Below, piece by piece: positions 47,568 through 56,913 of a stretch of DNA of 64,000 nt; position 1 is the stretch's first letter; each line of letters opens with the position of its first letter. Location: positions 1 through 64,000 of the forward strand of contig NZ_CADFEI010000005.1 in the NCBI RefSeq assembly GCF_902833225.1. Direction: 5' to 3'. This DNA is from Burkholderia sp. BCC1644. GTDB lineage: Bacteria; Pseudomonadota; Gammaproteobacteria; Burkholderiales; Burkholderiaceae. Both the position numbers and the translations under genes were made by a program. A model generated the notes under the pieces. It was not told where the DNA came from and made no database searches. It saw nothing but the letters and a program-made list of their open reading frames with translations.

Positions 47568-49120
47568 ACGCGGGGGCCGGTCGCCCGCCGCTGTGGAGCC
47601 GTGCGAACCTGCGCATGGACCTGTTCCCGTGGGCACTCGCACTCGTCACCGGCATCGACTACTTCGACAACGCGGTCTTCTCGTTCTTCGCCAGCTACAT
47701 CGCCGGCGGCATCAACGCGTCGCCCGACGAACTCGTATGGTCATCGAGCGCGTACGCGGTCACGGCCGTGCTCGGCATCCTGCAGCAGCAATGGTGGGTC
47801 GACCGGCTCGGCCATCGCCGTTACGTCGCCGGCTGCATGCTGATGTTCTCGTTCGGCGCGATCGCGGCCGCGCTCGCCGATACGTCGCTGCAACTCGCGT
47901 TCGCGCGCGGTTTCCAGGGGTATTTCATCGGCCCGATGATGGGTGCGTGCCGCATCCTGATCCAGATCAGCTTCAAGCCGCAGGAGCGGCCGCCCGCGAC
48001 GCGCGCATTCCTGATCATGATCCTGCTCGGCAGCGCGCTCGCGCCGATCGCGGGCGGGCTGCTGGTCGCGCATTCGACATGGCGCGCCCTGTTCGCATGC
48101 ACGGCGCCGGCCGGCATCGCATTCGCGATCCTCGCGCTGCTCACGCTGCCCGACTCGGGGCGCACGCCCGACGACGAACGCGGCTCCGGACACTTCTGGC
48201 CGTATGTCGTGTTCGCGCTCGCACAAGGCGCGCTGCAGATCGTGCTGCAGCAGGTGCATTACCAGCTCTACAGCGGCTCGCCGATGCTGATCTTGCTGAC
48301 GATCGCGGGGATCGGCGCGCTCGCGTGGTTCGCGTATCACCAGTGGAACCACCCGACGCCGCTCGTGCGGCTGCATGCGTTTCGAGAGCGTACCTTCCAG
48401 GTCGGGCTGCTGCTCTACATGTTCTATTACTACGAGACGACGGGTTTCAGTTACCTGACGTCGCGGTTTCTCGAAGGCGGGCTCGGCTATCCGGTCGAGA
48501 ACGCCGGACGCCTGGTGGGCACGATGTCGCTGATTTCGGCCACCGCGCTGTTCGCGTACCTGCGTTATGCGAAGTTCGTCACGCACAAGAAGTGGTTCGT
48601 CGTGCCGGGATTCGCGATCGCCGTCGCGGCCGCGTTGTGGATGACGCGCATGACGCCGCAGGTCGGCGAAGCCGCGCTGATCGTGCCGCTGCTGCTGCGC
48701 GGACTGCTGCTGCTCTTCATCGTCCTGCCGGTGGCCAACCTGACGTTCCGGATCTTCGCGATCGACGAATATACGCATGGCTACCGGCTGAAGAACATCG
48801 TCCGGCAACTGACGATCTCGTTCGCGACGTCGTCGGTGATCATCGTCGAGCAGCACCGCGTCGCCGTGCACCAGACGCGGCTCGTCGAGCGCGCGAACGT
48901 GTTCGACCCGCTATTTCAGCAGACCGTCGACGCGCTGACGCGCAGCTATGCCGCCGCGGGCCATGCGCTGAACGAGGCGCACGCCCTCGCGATCGCCTCG
49001 ATCGCGCGGATGGTCGCGCAACAGGCGTCGTTCCTCGCGTCGCTCGACGGCTTTTACTTCCTGGCGGGCGTCGCGCTCGTCGGCGGCGTCTTCGCAGCAT
49101 GGCAAAAAGAGATCGATTGA
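47564..49120 (+). CDS. MFS transporter, DHA2 (EmrB-like) type
   Basis: A 518-residue inner-membrane drug/proton antiporter of the 14-helix DHA2 group. Hydrophobic segments alternate throughout; the loop after helix 2 reads DRLGHRRYVAGCMLMFSFG, matching the MFS motif A region. A C-terminal helical tail with many Ala/His precedes a last helix. The start overlaps the MerR stop by four bases. Substrate unknown; the usual EmrA-type membrane-fusion partner is not beside it. Confidence 0.88.
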   Translation: MNAGAGRPPLWSRANLRMDLFPWALALVTGIDYFDNAVFSFFASYIAGGINASPDELVWSSSAYAVTAVLGILQQQWWVDRLGHRRYVAGCMLMFSFGAIAAALADTSLQLAFARGFQGYFIGPMMGACRILIQISFKPQERPPATRAFLIMILLGSALAPIAGGLLVAHSTWRALFACTAPAGIAFAILALLTLPDSGRTPDDERGSGHFWPYVVFALAQGALQIVLQQVHYQLYSGSPMLILLTIAGIGALAWFAYHQWNHPTPLVRLHAFRERTFQVGLLLYMFYYYETTGFSYLTSRFLEGGLGYPVENAGRLVGTMSLISATALFAYLRYAKFVTHKKWFVVPGFAIAVAAALWMTRMTPQVGEAALIVPLLLRGLLLLFIVLPVANLTFRIFAIDEYTHGYRLKNIVRQLTISFATSSVIIVEQHRVAVHQTRLVERANVFDPLFQQTVDALTRSYAAAGHALNEAHALAIASIARMVAQQASFLASLDGFYFLAGVALVGGVFAAWQKEID

Positions 49121-49158
49121 GTTAAAAGACAGGCTTTGGATTATCGTCAGCCATCTCC

Positions 49159-49992
49159 ATGCTCTCGAAACTCACCCGCTGGTTCGACGACCGCCGCCGC
49201 GACCGTGCGCTGCGCAGCCACCCGATCTCCGACGCGCTGTGGCAGGACACCGTCGAGCGCCTGCCGTTCCTCGCGGCGCTGGCGCCTGATGCGCTCGGCC
49301 GGCTGCGCGAGCTGACGAGCCTGTTCGTCGCGAAGAAATCGTTCTCGACCGCGCACGGGCTGGAACTGACCGACGAGATGATCGTCGCGATCGCCGCGCA
49401 AGCCTGCCTGCCCGTGCTGAATCTCGACCTGTCGCTGTACGACGGCTGGGTCGGCGTCGTCGTGTATCCGGGCGAATTCGTGATCCGCAAGACCGTGCAG
49501 GACGAGGACGGCGTGGTCCACGAAGTCGAGCAGGACGCGAGCGGCGAGGCCTGGGAAGGCGGCCCGGTGATCCTGTCGTGGGAAGACGCGCAAATGACTG
49601 ACGGCCGGGACGCGTACAACGTCGTGATCCACGAATTCGCGCACAAGATCGACATGGTCAACGGCGCGGCCGACGGCTATCCGCCCCTGTTTCGCCGCTG
49701 GCACGCGCCGCATCTCGATGCACAGGCCTGGGCCGACGTGTTCGAGCATGCGTACGACCAGTTCTGCGCACGCGTCGACGCGGTGCCGGACCGTGCGTGG
49801 GCGCGCTTCGAGCGGGACTCGCTGATCGATCCCTATGCGGCCGACCACCCGTCGGAATTCTTCGCGGTATGCAGCGAGGCGCTGTTCGTGCGGCCGAAAG
49901 CGTTCGAGTCCGAATTTCCGGAGCTGTACCGGCTGCTCGCGCGCTACTACCGGCAGGATCCGGCCGGCACCGGCGCCCTCGACGCACGTTGA
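49159..49992 (+). CDS. mtfA: MtfA-like zinc metallopeptidase (M90)
   Basis: MtfA is a cytoplasmic zinc peptidase which in E. coli binds the repressor Mlc and so influences ptsG. The 277-residue protein has HEFAHKID, the HExxH zinc motif, near residue 158, and a later PSEFFAVCSEALF that fits the third ligand Glu. Overall length and the opening LTRWFDDRRRDRAL fit the family. No Mlc or PTS gene lies nearby, so the partner in this organism is unknown. Confidence 0.9.
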   Translation: MLSKLTRWFDDRRRDRALRSHPISDALWQDTVERLPFLAALAPDALGRLRELTSLFVAKKSFSTAHGLELTDEMIVAIAAQACLPVLNLDLSLYDGWVGVVVYPGEFVIRKTVQDEDGVVHEVEQDASGEAWEGGPVILSWEDAQMTDGRDAYNVVIHEFAHKIDMVNGAADGYPPLFRRWHAPHLDAQAWADVFEHAYDQFCARVDAVPDRAWARFERDSLIDPYAADHPSEFFAVCSEALFVRPKAFESEFPELYRLLARYYRQDPAGTGALDAR

Positions 49993-50022
49993 AAATTATT
50001 CGTCAACCATCTGATTTTCTGG

Positions 50023-50028
50023 CATAAT
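50023..50028 (+). promoter_or_regulatory. Possible -10 box of rpmE2
   Basis: CATAAT precedes the rpmE2 ATG by about 120 bases; the -35 region is weak. Confidence 0.35.
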
Positions 50029-50150
50029 CGCCGTTTTTCGACCTTAGGCAAGTGGCTCGCGCCGGGCTTGGCGTCGTCTGGTATTGCGCAATGTGCGCAG
50101 GCCGGCACGGCAAGCGGCGGGTTGGCTACCGCTCTCACCAAGGAAAGACC

Positions 50151-50411
50151 ATGAAAGAAGGCATCCACCCGAATTACCGCGAAGTCGTCTTCCAAGACAT
50201 GTCGAACGGCTTCAAGTTCATCACGCGCTCGACGATCCAGACGCGCGAAAACATCGAACTCGACGGCAAGACCTACCCGCTCGCCAAGATCGAAGTGTCG
50301 TCGGAATCGCACTCGTTCTACACGGGTCAGCAAAAGATCATGGACACGGCAGGCCGTGTCGAGAAGTTCAAGAACAAGTTCGGCGTTCGCGCCAGCGGCA
50401 AGGCGAAGTAA
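50151..50411 (+). CDS. rpmE2: 50S ribosomal protein L31, type B (zinc-free)
   Basis: An 86-residue L31 of the form without the C-x-x-C zinc ribbon: it has no cysteine at all. It begins [23 protein letters not shown] and ends [19 protein letters not shown] lies 6 bases before the ATG. In some bacteria this form replaces the zinc form under Zur control; I see no clear Zur box here, so it may be the constitutive L31. A strong terminator follows. Confidence 0.96.
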   Translation: MKEGIHPNYREVVFQDMSNGFKFITRSTIQTRENIELDGKTYPLAKIEVSSESHSFYTGQQKIMDTAGRVEKFKNKFGVRASGKAK

Positions 50412-50454
50412 GCTTCGCTCCGTATCCGGTGGTTGCATTGCGCCGGTATCGCAC

Positions 50455-50482
50455 AAAAGGGCAGCCCAGGCTGCCCTTTTTT
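50455..50482 (+). terminator. Terminator after rpmE2
   Basis: AAAAGGGCAGCC and GGCTGCCCTTTT pair over a CA turn, with two more T after. Confidence 0.92.
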
Positions 50483-50630
50483 GTCTCTGCTCGCCCGGAA
50501 ACCGCCGGCCGGCGTCCGGGCATCGACCTGACGCGTCACGGCCGGCGCGTCTACAATGCCGGATGCTCGAAACCGGCTCGTCCGCGCGCGACCGCGCCGG
50601 ACGCCCGCCCATAACAAAACGCTCATCTGC

Positions 50631-52388
50631 ATGAAGCCTGTCGTCCGTCTCACCGCCTCCGCCACGCGTGCGCTACCGCGCTGGCTGCTGCTCACGCTCT
50701 GCCTCGTCTACGCGGCGTTCGGCCTGTTCGGCCGCGACCCGTGGAAGAACGAGGACGCGGCGGGCTTCGGCGTGATGTGGACGATGGCCAAGGGCGGCTG
50801 GCACGACTGGCTGCTGCCGAACCTCGTCGGCAAGTTCATCACGACCGACGGGCCGCTCGGCTACTGGCTCGGCGCGCTGTCGATCCGCGGCCTCGGCCCC
50901 TGGGTCGATGCCAGCAACGCGTCGCGCGTCGATACGGGCGTGCTGTTCTGCGTCGCGTGCGCATTCGTCTGGTACGCGGCCTACCTGCTCGGCCGGCGCG
51001 CCGAGGTCCAGCCGTTCAAATACGCATTCGGAGGCGAACCCGAGCCGCGCGACTACGGCCGCACGCTCGCCGACGGCGCGCTGCTGGTGCTCGTCGCATG
51101 TTTCGGCCTCGCGGAGCGCGGGCACGAAACGACGCCGCAGCTTGCACAGTTCGCATGGATCGCGATGCTCGTGTACGGGATCGTACGCGGCATCGACAAG
51201 CCGATGCAGGGCGCGCTGTGGTGGGGCGTCGCGATCGGCCTCGTCGCGCTGTCCGGCAACCCCGTGCTGGTCGTCGCGCTGCTCGCCGGCACGGCCGCGC
51301 TGTGGCTCGTCACGCCAGAGATGCGCAACCTGCGCCTGCCCCTGATCGGCGTGCCGCTCGCGGCCGCGATCTTCGCGCTGTGGCCGCTCGCCGCGTTCGT
51401 CGCCGCGCCCGACGACGCCGCGTGGTTCTTCAACCAGTGGATCCACGGCAGCCTGATGCGCTTTTCGGGACCGCCGACGGCCGTGCTCGGCTATGCGGCA
51501 AAGAACCTGCCGCTGTTCACCTGGCCCGCATGGCCGCTCGCGATCTGGGCCTGGTGGAGCTGGGCCGGCATGCGCCGCCGCGCACACATCGCCATTCCGC
51601 TGTCGGTTGCGGTGCCGCTCGTCGCGCTCGTGATCCTGCAGAGCCAGCAGTCGAACCGCATGTACATGCTGCTGCTGCCGCCGCTCGCCGTGCTGGCGAC
51701 GTTCGCGCTGCCGACCCTGAAGCGCGGCGCGATCAACGCGATCGACTGGTTCGCGGTGCTGAGCTTCACGATCCTCGGCACCTTCGTGTGGCTCGTGTGG
51801 CTCGCGTCGCTCACCGGCTTCCCGCATCCGCTCGCACGCAACCTCGCGCGCCTCGTGCCCGGCTACGAACCGCATTTCAAGATCCTGTCGTTCATCTGCG
51901 CGGTGATCGTCACGGTGTGCTGGTGCTTTCTCGTGCGCTGGCGCATCTCGCGGCAGCCGAAAGTACTGTGGCGCAGCGTCGTGCTGTCGGGCGCCGGTAC
52001 CACGCTGATGTGGGTGCTGCTGATGACGCTGTGGCTGCCGATCGTCAACTACGGCCGGACCTACCGCGATGTCGCGCAACAGATCGCCGTGCATTTGCCG
52101 TCCGACTACGAGTGCATCTCGCCCGTGCGGCTCGGCGATGCGCAGATCGCGACCTTCGCGTATTTCGGCGACATGCACTTCGATTTCTCCGGCGACTGCG
52201 ACGTGATCCTGCGCCAGGACCGCGCGGACTTCGGCGAGCCGAGCGCGATGTCGCAATACGTGTGGCGTCTCGTGTGGGAAGGCCGCCGCGTCGCCGACCG
52301 CGACGAACGCTTCCGCCTGTACGAGCGCATCGAACGGCCGAAGACGCCCGTCAAGAAGCGCCCGCCCCGCCGCCAGGCGGCCGATTGA
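50631..52388 (+). CDS. GT39/ArnT-like polytopic glycosyltransferase
   Basis: A 585-residue inner-membrane protein with about a dozen transmembrane helices and a short periplasmic C-terminal part. The opening FGRDPWKNEDAAGFGVMW places acidic residues just after helix 1, where GT-C enzymes of the ArnT/PMT group carry their catalytic Asp/Glu. Such enzymes use a lipid-linked sugar and act at the periplasmic face. The tail is basic (RPKTPVKKRPPRRQ). The acceptor is unknown. Its stop is 2 bases before a MATE transporter start, so the two are translated together. Confidence 0.78.
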   Translation: MKPVVRLTASATRALPRWLLLTLCLVYAAFGLFGRDPWKNEDAAGFGVMWTMAKGGWHDWLLPNLVGKFITTDGPLGYWLGALSIRGLGPWVDASNASRVDTGVLFCVACAFVWYAAYLLGRRAEVQPFKYAFGGEPEPRDYGRTLADGALLVLVACFGLAERGHETTPQLAQFAWIAMLVYGIVRGIDKPMQGALWWGVAIGLVALSGNPVLVVALLAGTAALWLVTPEMRNLRLPLIGVPLAAAIFALWPLAAFVAAPDDAAWFFNQWIHGSLMRFSGPPTAVLGYAAKNLPLFTWPAWPLAIWAWWSWAGMRRRAHIAIPLSVAVPLVALVILQSQQSNRMYMLLLPPLAVLATFALPTLKRGAINAIDWFAVLSFTILGTFVWLVWLASLTGFPHPLARNLARLVPGYEPHFKILSFICAVIVTVCWCFLVRWRISRQPKVLWRSVVLSGAGTTLMWVLLMTLWLPIVNYGRTYRDVAQQIAVHLPSDYECISPVRLGDAQIATFAYFGDMHFDFSGDCDVILRQDRADFGEPSAMSQYVWRLVWEGRRVADRDERFRLYERIERPKTPVKKRPPRRQAAD

Positions 52389-52390
52389 CG

Positions 52391-53755
52391 ATGTTCGGCG
52401 ACATCCGCCGGATCGTCGGTCTCGCGTGGCCGGTGCTCGTCGGCCAGCTCGCGATCATCGCGTTCGGCGTGATCGACACCGCGATGGTCGGCCGCTATTC
52501 GGCCGTCGATCTCGCCGCGCTCGGGCTCGGCTCGTCGATCTACATCTCGATCTATATCGGCCTGACGGGCATCCTGTCGGCGCTGCAACCGATCACCGGG
52601 CAGCTGTACGGCGCGCGGCGCTATGCCGAGATCGGAGAAGAAGTACGCCAGGCGCTGTGGCTCGCGCTGCTGCTCGCCGTGCCCGGCTTCCTGCTGCTGC
52701 ATTTTCCCGAGCCGCTGCTGCGTGTCGCGCACACACCCGCCGCGCTGCACGACCGCACCGTCGACTACCTGCGCATCCTGTCGTACGGGCTGCCTGCCAG
52801 CCTCGTCTTCCGCATCTACAACGCGCTGACCAATGCGGCCGGCAAGCCGCGGCTCGCGATGATCCTGCAGATCGGCGCGCTGCTGCTCAAGTTTCCGCTC
52901 AACGTGTGGTTCATCTTCGGCGGGTTCGGCGTGCCGGCCCTCGGCGGCCCGGGCTGCGGGCTGGCCAGCACGCTGATCAACTGGGGACTTGCGCTGATCG
53001 GCTATACGCTGCTCGCGAAGCTCGACGTGTTCGCGCCGCTCGCGATCTTCTCGCGCTTCTGCTGGCCCGTCTGGGAGCGCCAGAAGGCGATCCTGAAGCT
53101 CGGCGTGCCGATGGGCCTGTCGTACCTGATCGAGGTCACGTCGTACACGTGCATGGCGCTGTTCATCGCGCAGTTCGGCACGACGACGCTCGCCGGCCAC
53201 CAGATCGCCGGCAACATCGGCGCGGTGCTGTACATGACACCACTGTCGATCGGCGTGGCGGCATCGACGCTGGTCGCGCGCGCGCTCGGCGCCGGACGCC
53301 CGGAAGAAGCGCGGCTGCTCGGCCGGCACAGCGTGATGTTCGCGTGCGGCGTGGCGGCCGCCTACGGCGTGCTCGTGTTCACGCTGCGCCCGCTGATCAT
53401 CGGCGGCTATACGCCGAACCCGGCCGTCGCCGCGGCCGCGATGCCGCTCGTCGCGATCGTCGCGTGCTACCACTGCTTCGATGCGCTGCAGGTCACGTCG
53501 GCGTTCGTACTGCGCGCCTACAAGGTCGCGGTCGTGCCGACCGTGATCTATGCGGTCGCGCTGTGGGGCGTCGGGCTCAGCGGCGGCTACGTGCTCGGCT
53601 TCGACGTCGGCGGCATCGCGCCCGCGTGGCTGACCGGCGCGCGCGGCTTCTGGTTCGCGAACACGGTCAGCCTGATGCTCGCAGGCGCCGGGCTCGTGCT
53701 GTACCTGCGCCGCGTGAGTCGTGCGCACGCCGCTGCCGCCGCCTCCGCCGCCTGA
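52391..53755 (+). CDS. MATE family efflux transporter
   Basis: A 454-residue MATE (NorM-type) transporter with twelve transmembrane helices. It begins DIRRIVGLAWPVLVGQLAIIAFGVIDTAMVGRYSAVDLAALGLG, the family opening, and shows the internal repeat (KAILKLGVPMGLSYLIEVTSY). MATE proteins export cationic drugs against Na+ or H+; related MOP-superfamily members flip lipid-linked sugars. Tight coupling to a GT-C transferase raises the second possibility, but the sequence reads as true MATE. Confidence 0.9.
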   Translation: MFGDIRRIVGLAWPVLVGQLAIIAFGVIDTAMVGRYSAVDLAALGLGSSIYISIYIGLTGILSALQPITGQLYGARRYAEIGEEVRQALWLALLLAVPGFLLLHFPEPLLRVAHTPAALHDRTVDYLRILSYGLPASLVFRIYNALTNAAGKPRLAMILQIGALLLKFPLNVWFIFGGFGVPALGGPGCGLASTLINWGLALIGYTLLAKLDVFAPLAIFSRFCWPVWERQKAILKLGVPMGLSYLIEVTSYTCMALFIAQFGTTTLAGHQIAGNIGAVLYMTPLSIGVAASTLVARALGAGRPEEARLLGRHSVMFACGVAAAYGVLVFTLRPLIIGGYTPNPAVAAAAMPLVAIVACYHCFDALQVTSAFVLRAYKVAVVPTVIYAVALWGVGLSGGYVLGFDVGGIAPAWLTGARGFWFANTVSLMLAGAGLVLYLRRVSRAHAAAAASAA

Positions 53756-53766
53756 CACAAGGCCCG

Positions 53767-54732
53767 CTACGCGTCCTCCAGCACGTCGGCCGCATGATAG
53801 GACGACCGCACGAGCGGGCCGGCGACGACTTCCCTGAAACCAAGTTCGAGCGCCTCGTCGCGCCACGCAGCGAACGCCTCCGGGCTCACGTAACGCCGCA
53901 CCGGCAGATGGTGTTCCGACGGCGCGAGATACTGGCCGAGCGTCAGCACGTCGACGTCGTGCGCGCGCAGGTCGCGCAGCGTGTCGCGCACTTCGTCGTC
54001 GCACTCGCCGAGCCCGAGCATCAACCCCGATTTCGTCACCAGCCCCGGCCGCGCGCGCTTCGCCTGCGCGAGCAAGTCGAGCGAGCCGCGATAGTCGGCG
54101 CCCGGCCGCGCCGCGCAATACAGCGACGGCACCGTCTCGATGTTGTGGTTGAACACGTCCGGCCACGCCGTCGACAGCGCCTCGAGCGCACGCGCCACGC
54201 GGCCACGGAAGTCCGGCGTCAGGACTTCGACGCCGATGCGCGGCACGCTCGCGCGCACCGCCGCGATGCACGCGGCGAAATGCGCCGCGCCACCGTCGCG
54301 CAGGTCATCGCGGTCGACCGACGTGATCACGACGTAGCGCAACCCGAGCGCCGCGGCCGCGTCGGCCAGCCGCGCGGGCTCGTCGGGATCGAGCGGATCG
54401 GGGCGGCCGTGCGCGACATCGCAGAACGGGCAGCGCCGCGTGCACAGCCCGCCCATGATCATGAAGGTCGCGGTGCGCTGCGCGAAGCATTCGCCGATGT
54501 TCGGACACATCGCCTCCTCGCAGACGGAATGCAGCCGATGGTCGCGCAGCACGGCGGCCATGTCGGCCACCGCCGCGCTCATCATCGGCCGCGCGCGCAG
54601 CCACGGCGGCTTCGGCAGCGCCGCGCCGGCCGCGGGCTCGACGCGCACCGGAATGCGCGCGAGCTTGTCGCGGCTGCGCGTGCCCGGCTGGCCGAGCGCC
54701 GTGAGGCTGGGTCGTTCGAGCGCGGCGGCCAT
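53767..54732 (-). CDS. lipA: Lipoyl synthase paralogue of the acetoin operon
   Basis: LipA inserts two sulfurs into octanoyl groups on lipoyl domains by radical SAM chemistry. The 321-residue protein has the auxiliary-cluster motif [12 protein letters not shown], the radical SAM motif CTRRCPFC and the late SSYHAAD serine. The ATG is 2 bases after the acoC stop. A copy inside the acetoin operon implies a dedicated role in lipoylating AcoC; a housekeeping lipA probably exists elsewhere (not visible here). It converges with the MATE gene, 11 bases away. Confidence 0.92.
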   Translation of the reverse strand: MAAALERPSLTALGQPGTRSRDKLARIPVRVEPAAGAALPKPPWLRARPMMSAAVADMAAVLRDHRLHSVCEEAMCPNIGECFAQRTATFMIMGGLCTRRCPFCDVAHGRPDPLDPDEPARLADAAAALGLRYVVITSVDRDDLRDGGAAHFAACIAAVRASVPRIGVEVLTPDFRGRVARALEALSTAWPDVFNHNIETVPSLYCAARPGADYRGSLDLLAQAKRARPGLVTKSGLMLGLGECDDEVRDTLRDLRAHDVDVLTLGQYLAPSEHHLPVRRYVSPEAFAAWRDEALELGFREVVAGPLVRSSYHAADVLEDA

Positions 54733-54734
54733 CG

Positions 54735-55850
54735 TCAGTCTCCGAGAAACGCGACGATCAGGCGGTTCACGTCGGCGGCCGCCTCCATCTGCACCATGTG
54801 CCCGCTGCCGGCGATCACCTCGGCCCGCACGCCGTCCGGCAAGCCCTGCGCATGCTGCGCGGGAATCACCTGGTCGCGCTCGCCCCAGATCACGAGCGTG
54901 CGCGGCGCAAGCGTCGCGAGCCGGTCGCGGAACACGCGCCGCTGTGCGGCGCCGTCGAACGCGGCATTCGCGATCTGCTCCAGCGCGGCCTGCACGCCTT
55001 CGAGCCGCTTGTACTTGACGAGATCCTCGACGAGCTGCCGCGTGACCAGCGCGTTGTCGGCAAACAACGCGCCGAGGTGCGGCTTCAGCGTGTTGCGGCT
55101 GTTGCCGGCGACGAAACCGTCGATGTACGCACGGTTGATGTCGGTGCCGAGCCCCGCACTCGCGATCAGCGTCAGCGACGCGACACGTTGCGGCGTGCGC
55201 TCGGCCGCCGCCATCGCCACCGCGCCGCCCATCGAATGGCCGATCAGGTGCGCCTGGTCGATGCCCTTCGCATCGAGCAGCGCGAGCACCGTGTCGGCCA
55301 GTTCGTCGAGGCTGCCCGTCTCGACCGCCTTGCCCGATTCGCCATGACCGGGCAGATCGAGCGCCCACACGGGTCGGTGCGCGGCGAGATCCGCGTGATT
55401 GAACAGCCAGTTGTTCAGGTCGCCGCCGAAGCCGTGGATCAGCACGGCGGGCGTGCCGGCGCCTTCGCCGAGCTTCAGGAAACGCACCGTGCGGCCGCCG
55501 ATCTGCGCCTTCTCGGGTTGCGGGCCGGCCGCTTCGTCGGCAGCCGCGCTCGGCACGAAATCGCGCTGGAATTCGGCGATCGCCGCATCGATGTCGGCAT
55601 CGCTCGCCTCGGCCGCCGCGACGACGCCGAGCAGCGCGCCGACCGGCAGCGTGTCGCCTTCCTGCGCGACCTGCCGGCGCAGCGTGCCGTCGAACGCGCA
55701 TTCGACGCCCGACGAGATCTTGTCGGTCTCGACGTCGAGCACCTCATCGCCCTTGGTCACGCGTTCCCCGAGCGCCTTCAGCCAGCCGTTGACCTGCCCC
55801 TGCTCCATCGACAGCCCCCACTTGGGCATCGTGATCATGTGAATCGACAT
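54735..55850 (-). CDS. acoC: Acetoin dehydrogenase E2 component (lipoyl domain plus alpha/beta hydrolase)
   Basis: AcoC carries acetyl groups from acetoin cleavage to CoA through a lipoyl lysine. The 371-residue protein has one lipoyl domain (residues 1-80, modified Lys in [10 protein letters not shown]), a short linker, and then an alpha/beta-hydrolase-like domain with [10 protein letters not shown] holding the Ser and SGHMVQME the His, not the chloramphenicol acetyltransferase-like core of usual E2 proteins. This architecture is known for AcoC of acetoin dehydrogenases. It is 4 bases after acoB. Confidence 0.92.
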   Translation of the reverse strand: MSIHMITMPKWGLSMEQGQVNGWLKALGERVTKGDEVLDVETDKISSGVECAFDGTLRRQVAQEGDTLPVGALLGVVAAAEASDADIDAAIAEFQRDFVPSAAADEAAGPQPEKAQIGGRTVRFLKLGEGAGTPAVLIHGFGGDLNNWLFNHADLAAHRPVWALDLPGHGESGKAVETGSLDELADTVLALLDAKGIDQAHLIGHSMGGAVAMAAAERTPQRVASLTLIASAGLGTDINRAYIDGFVAGNSRNTLKPHLGALFADNALVTRQLVEDLVKYKRLEGVQAALEQIANAAFDGAAQRRVFRDRLATLAPRTLVIWGERDQVIPAQHAQGLPDGVRAEVIAGSGHMVQMEAAADVNRLIVAFLGD

Positions 55851-55854
55851 CGTG

Positions 55855-56859
55855 TCAGCTCCTCGTCTTCAGGACCGCCTGCGCAATCGCATCGGCGGTC
55901 GGGATGTACAGGTCTTCGAGCACGCTCGCGAACGGCGCGGGCGTATGCGGCGCGGTGACGAGCTCGATCGGCGACTTCAGCGAATGAAATGCGCGCTGCG
56001 CGACGAGCGCGGCGATGTCGGTCGCGATCGAGCAGCGCGGATTCGCTTCGTCGACGACCACCACGCGCCCGGTACGCTCCGCGCTTTCGAGGATCGTTTC
56101 CTCGTCGAGCGGCGACGTCGTGCGCAGGTCGATCACGTCGCACTGGATGCCGTCCTTCGCGAGCTTCGCGGCCGCATCCGTCGCGAGATGCACCATCCGG
56201 CCATACGTGACGATCGTCACGTCGTCGCCCTCGCGCACCACGTTCGCCTCGCCAAACGGAATCGCATAGGACTCCTCCGGCACGTCGCCTTCGCGCGTAT
56301 AGAGCAGCTTGTGTTCGAGGAAGATCACGGGATCGTTGTCGCGGATCGCCTGGATCAGCAGCCCTTTCGCGTCGTACGGCGTCGACGGACACACGACCTT
56401 CAGCCCCGGAATGTGCGTGAACAGCGACGTCAGCATCTGCGAATGCTGCGCGGCCGCACGCAAACCGGCGCCGTACATCGCGCGAATCACGACCGGCGTC
56501 ACGGCCTTGCCGCCGAACATGTAGCGGAACTTCGCGGCCTGGTTGAAGATCTGGTCGAAGCACACGCCCATGAAATCGATGAACATCAGCTCCGCGACCG
56601 GCCGCATCCCGCACGCGGCCGCGCCGACCGCCGCGCCGATGTAGCCGCCCTCGGACAGCGGCGTATCGAGCACGCGGCCCGGAAACTTGTGGAACAGCCC
56701 CTTCGTCACGCCGAGCACGCCGCCCCATGCGTCGTCCTCGCCCGGCGCGCCCGCGCCGCCCGCATTGTCCTCGCCCATCACGATCACGCTGTCGTCGCGC
56801 GCCATTTCCTGCGCGAGCGCTTCGTTGATCGCCTGCGAATAAGTGATCTTCCTTGCCAT
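55855..56859 (-). CDS. acoB: Acetoin dehydrogenase E1 beta subunit
   Basis: With AcoA this thiamine-diphosphate enzyme splits acetoin to acetaldehyde and an acetyl group passed to AcoC. The 334-residue protein is a transketolase-like E1-beta: RKITYSQAINEALAQEMARDDSVIVMGED at the start, PLSEGGYIGAAVGAA, and the C-terminal ELVTAPHTPAPFASVLEDLYIP. It lies 54 bases after acoA in the same operon. Confidence 0.95.
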   Translation of the reverse strand: MARKITYSQAINEALAQEMARDDSVIVMGEDNAGGAGAPGEDDAWGGVLGVTKGLFHKFPGRVLDTPLSEGGYIGAAVGAAACGMRPVAELMFIDFMGVCFDQIFNQAAKFRYMFGGKAVTPVVIRAMYGAGLRAAAQHSQMLTSLFTHIPGLKVVCPSTPYDAKGLLIQAIRDNDPVIFLEHKLLYTREGDVPEESYAIPFGEANVVREGDDVTIVTYGRMVHLATDAAAKLAKDGIQCDVIDLRTTSPLDEETILESAERTGRVVVVDEANPRCSIATDIAALVAQRAFHSLKSPIELVTAPHTPAPFASVLEDLYIPTADAIAQAVLKTRS

Positions 56860-56913
56860 GTCTGTCTCCTGGAATGTTCGGTTCGCCGTGCCGGCTGCGG
56901 TGTCAGGCCGCGT

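Noticed and set aside
50741..53755. A 1004-residue fusion of the MATE transporter with upstream sequence
   Set aside because: The upstream part is the GT39-like gene read out of frame; the MATE protein starts properly at 52391.
53767..55701. A LipA fusion protein with a 323-residue N-terminal extension
   Set aside because: The extension is acoC read out of frame. AcoC in its own frame has clear lipoyl and hydrolase motifs, and an ATG for LipA lies right after its stop.
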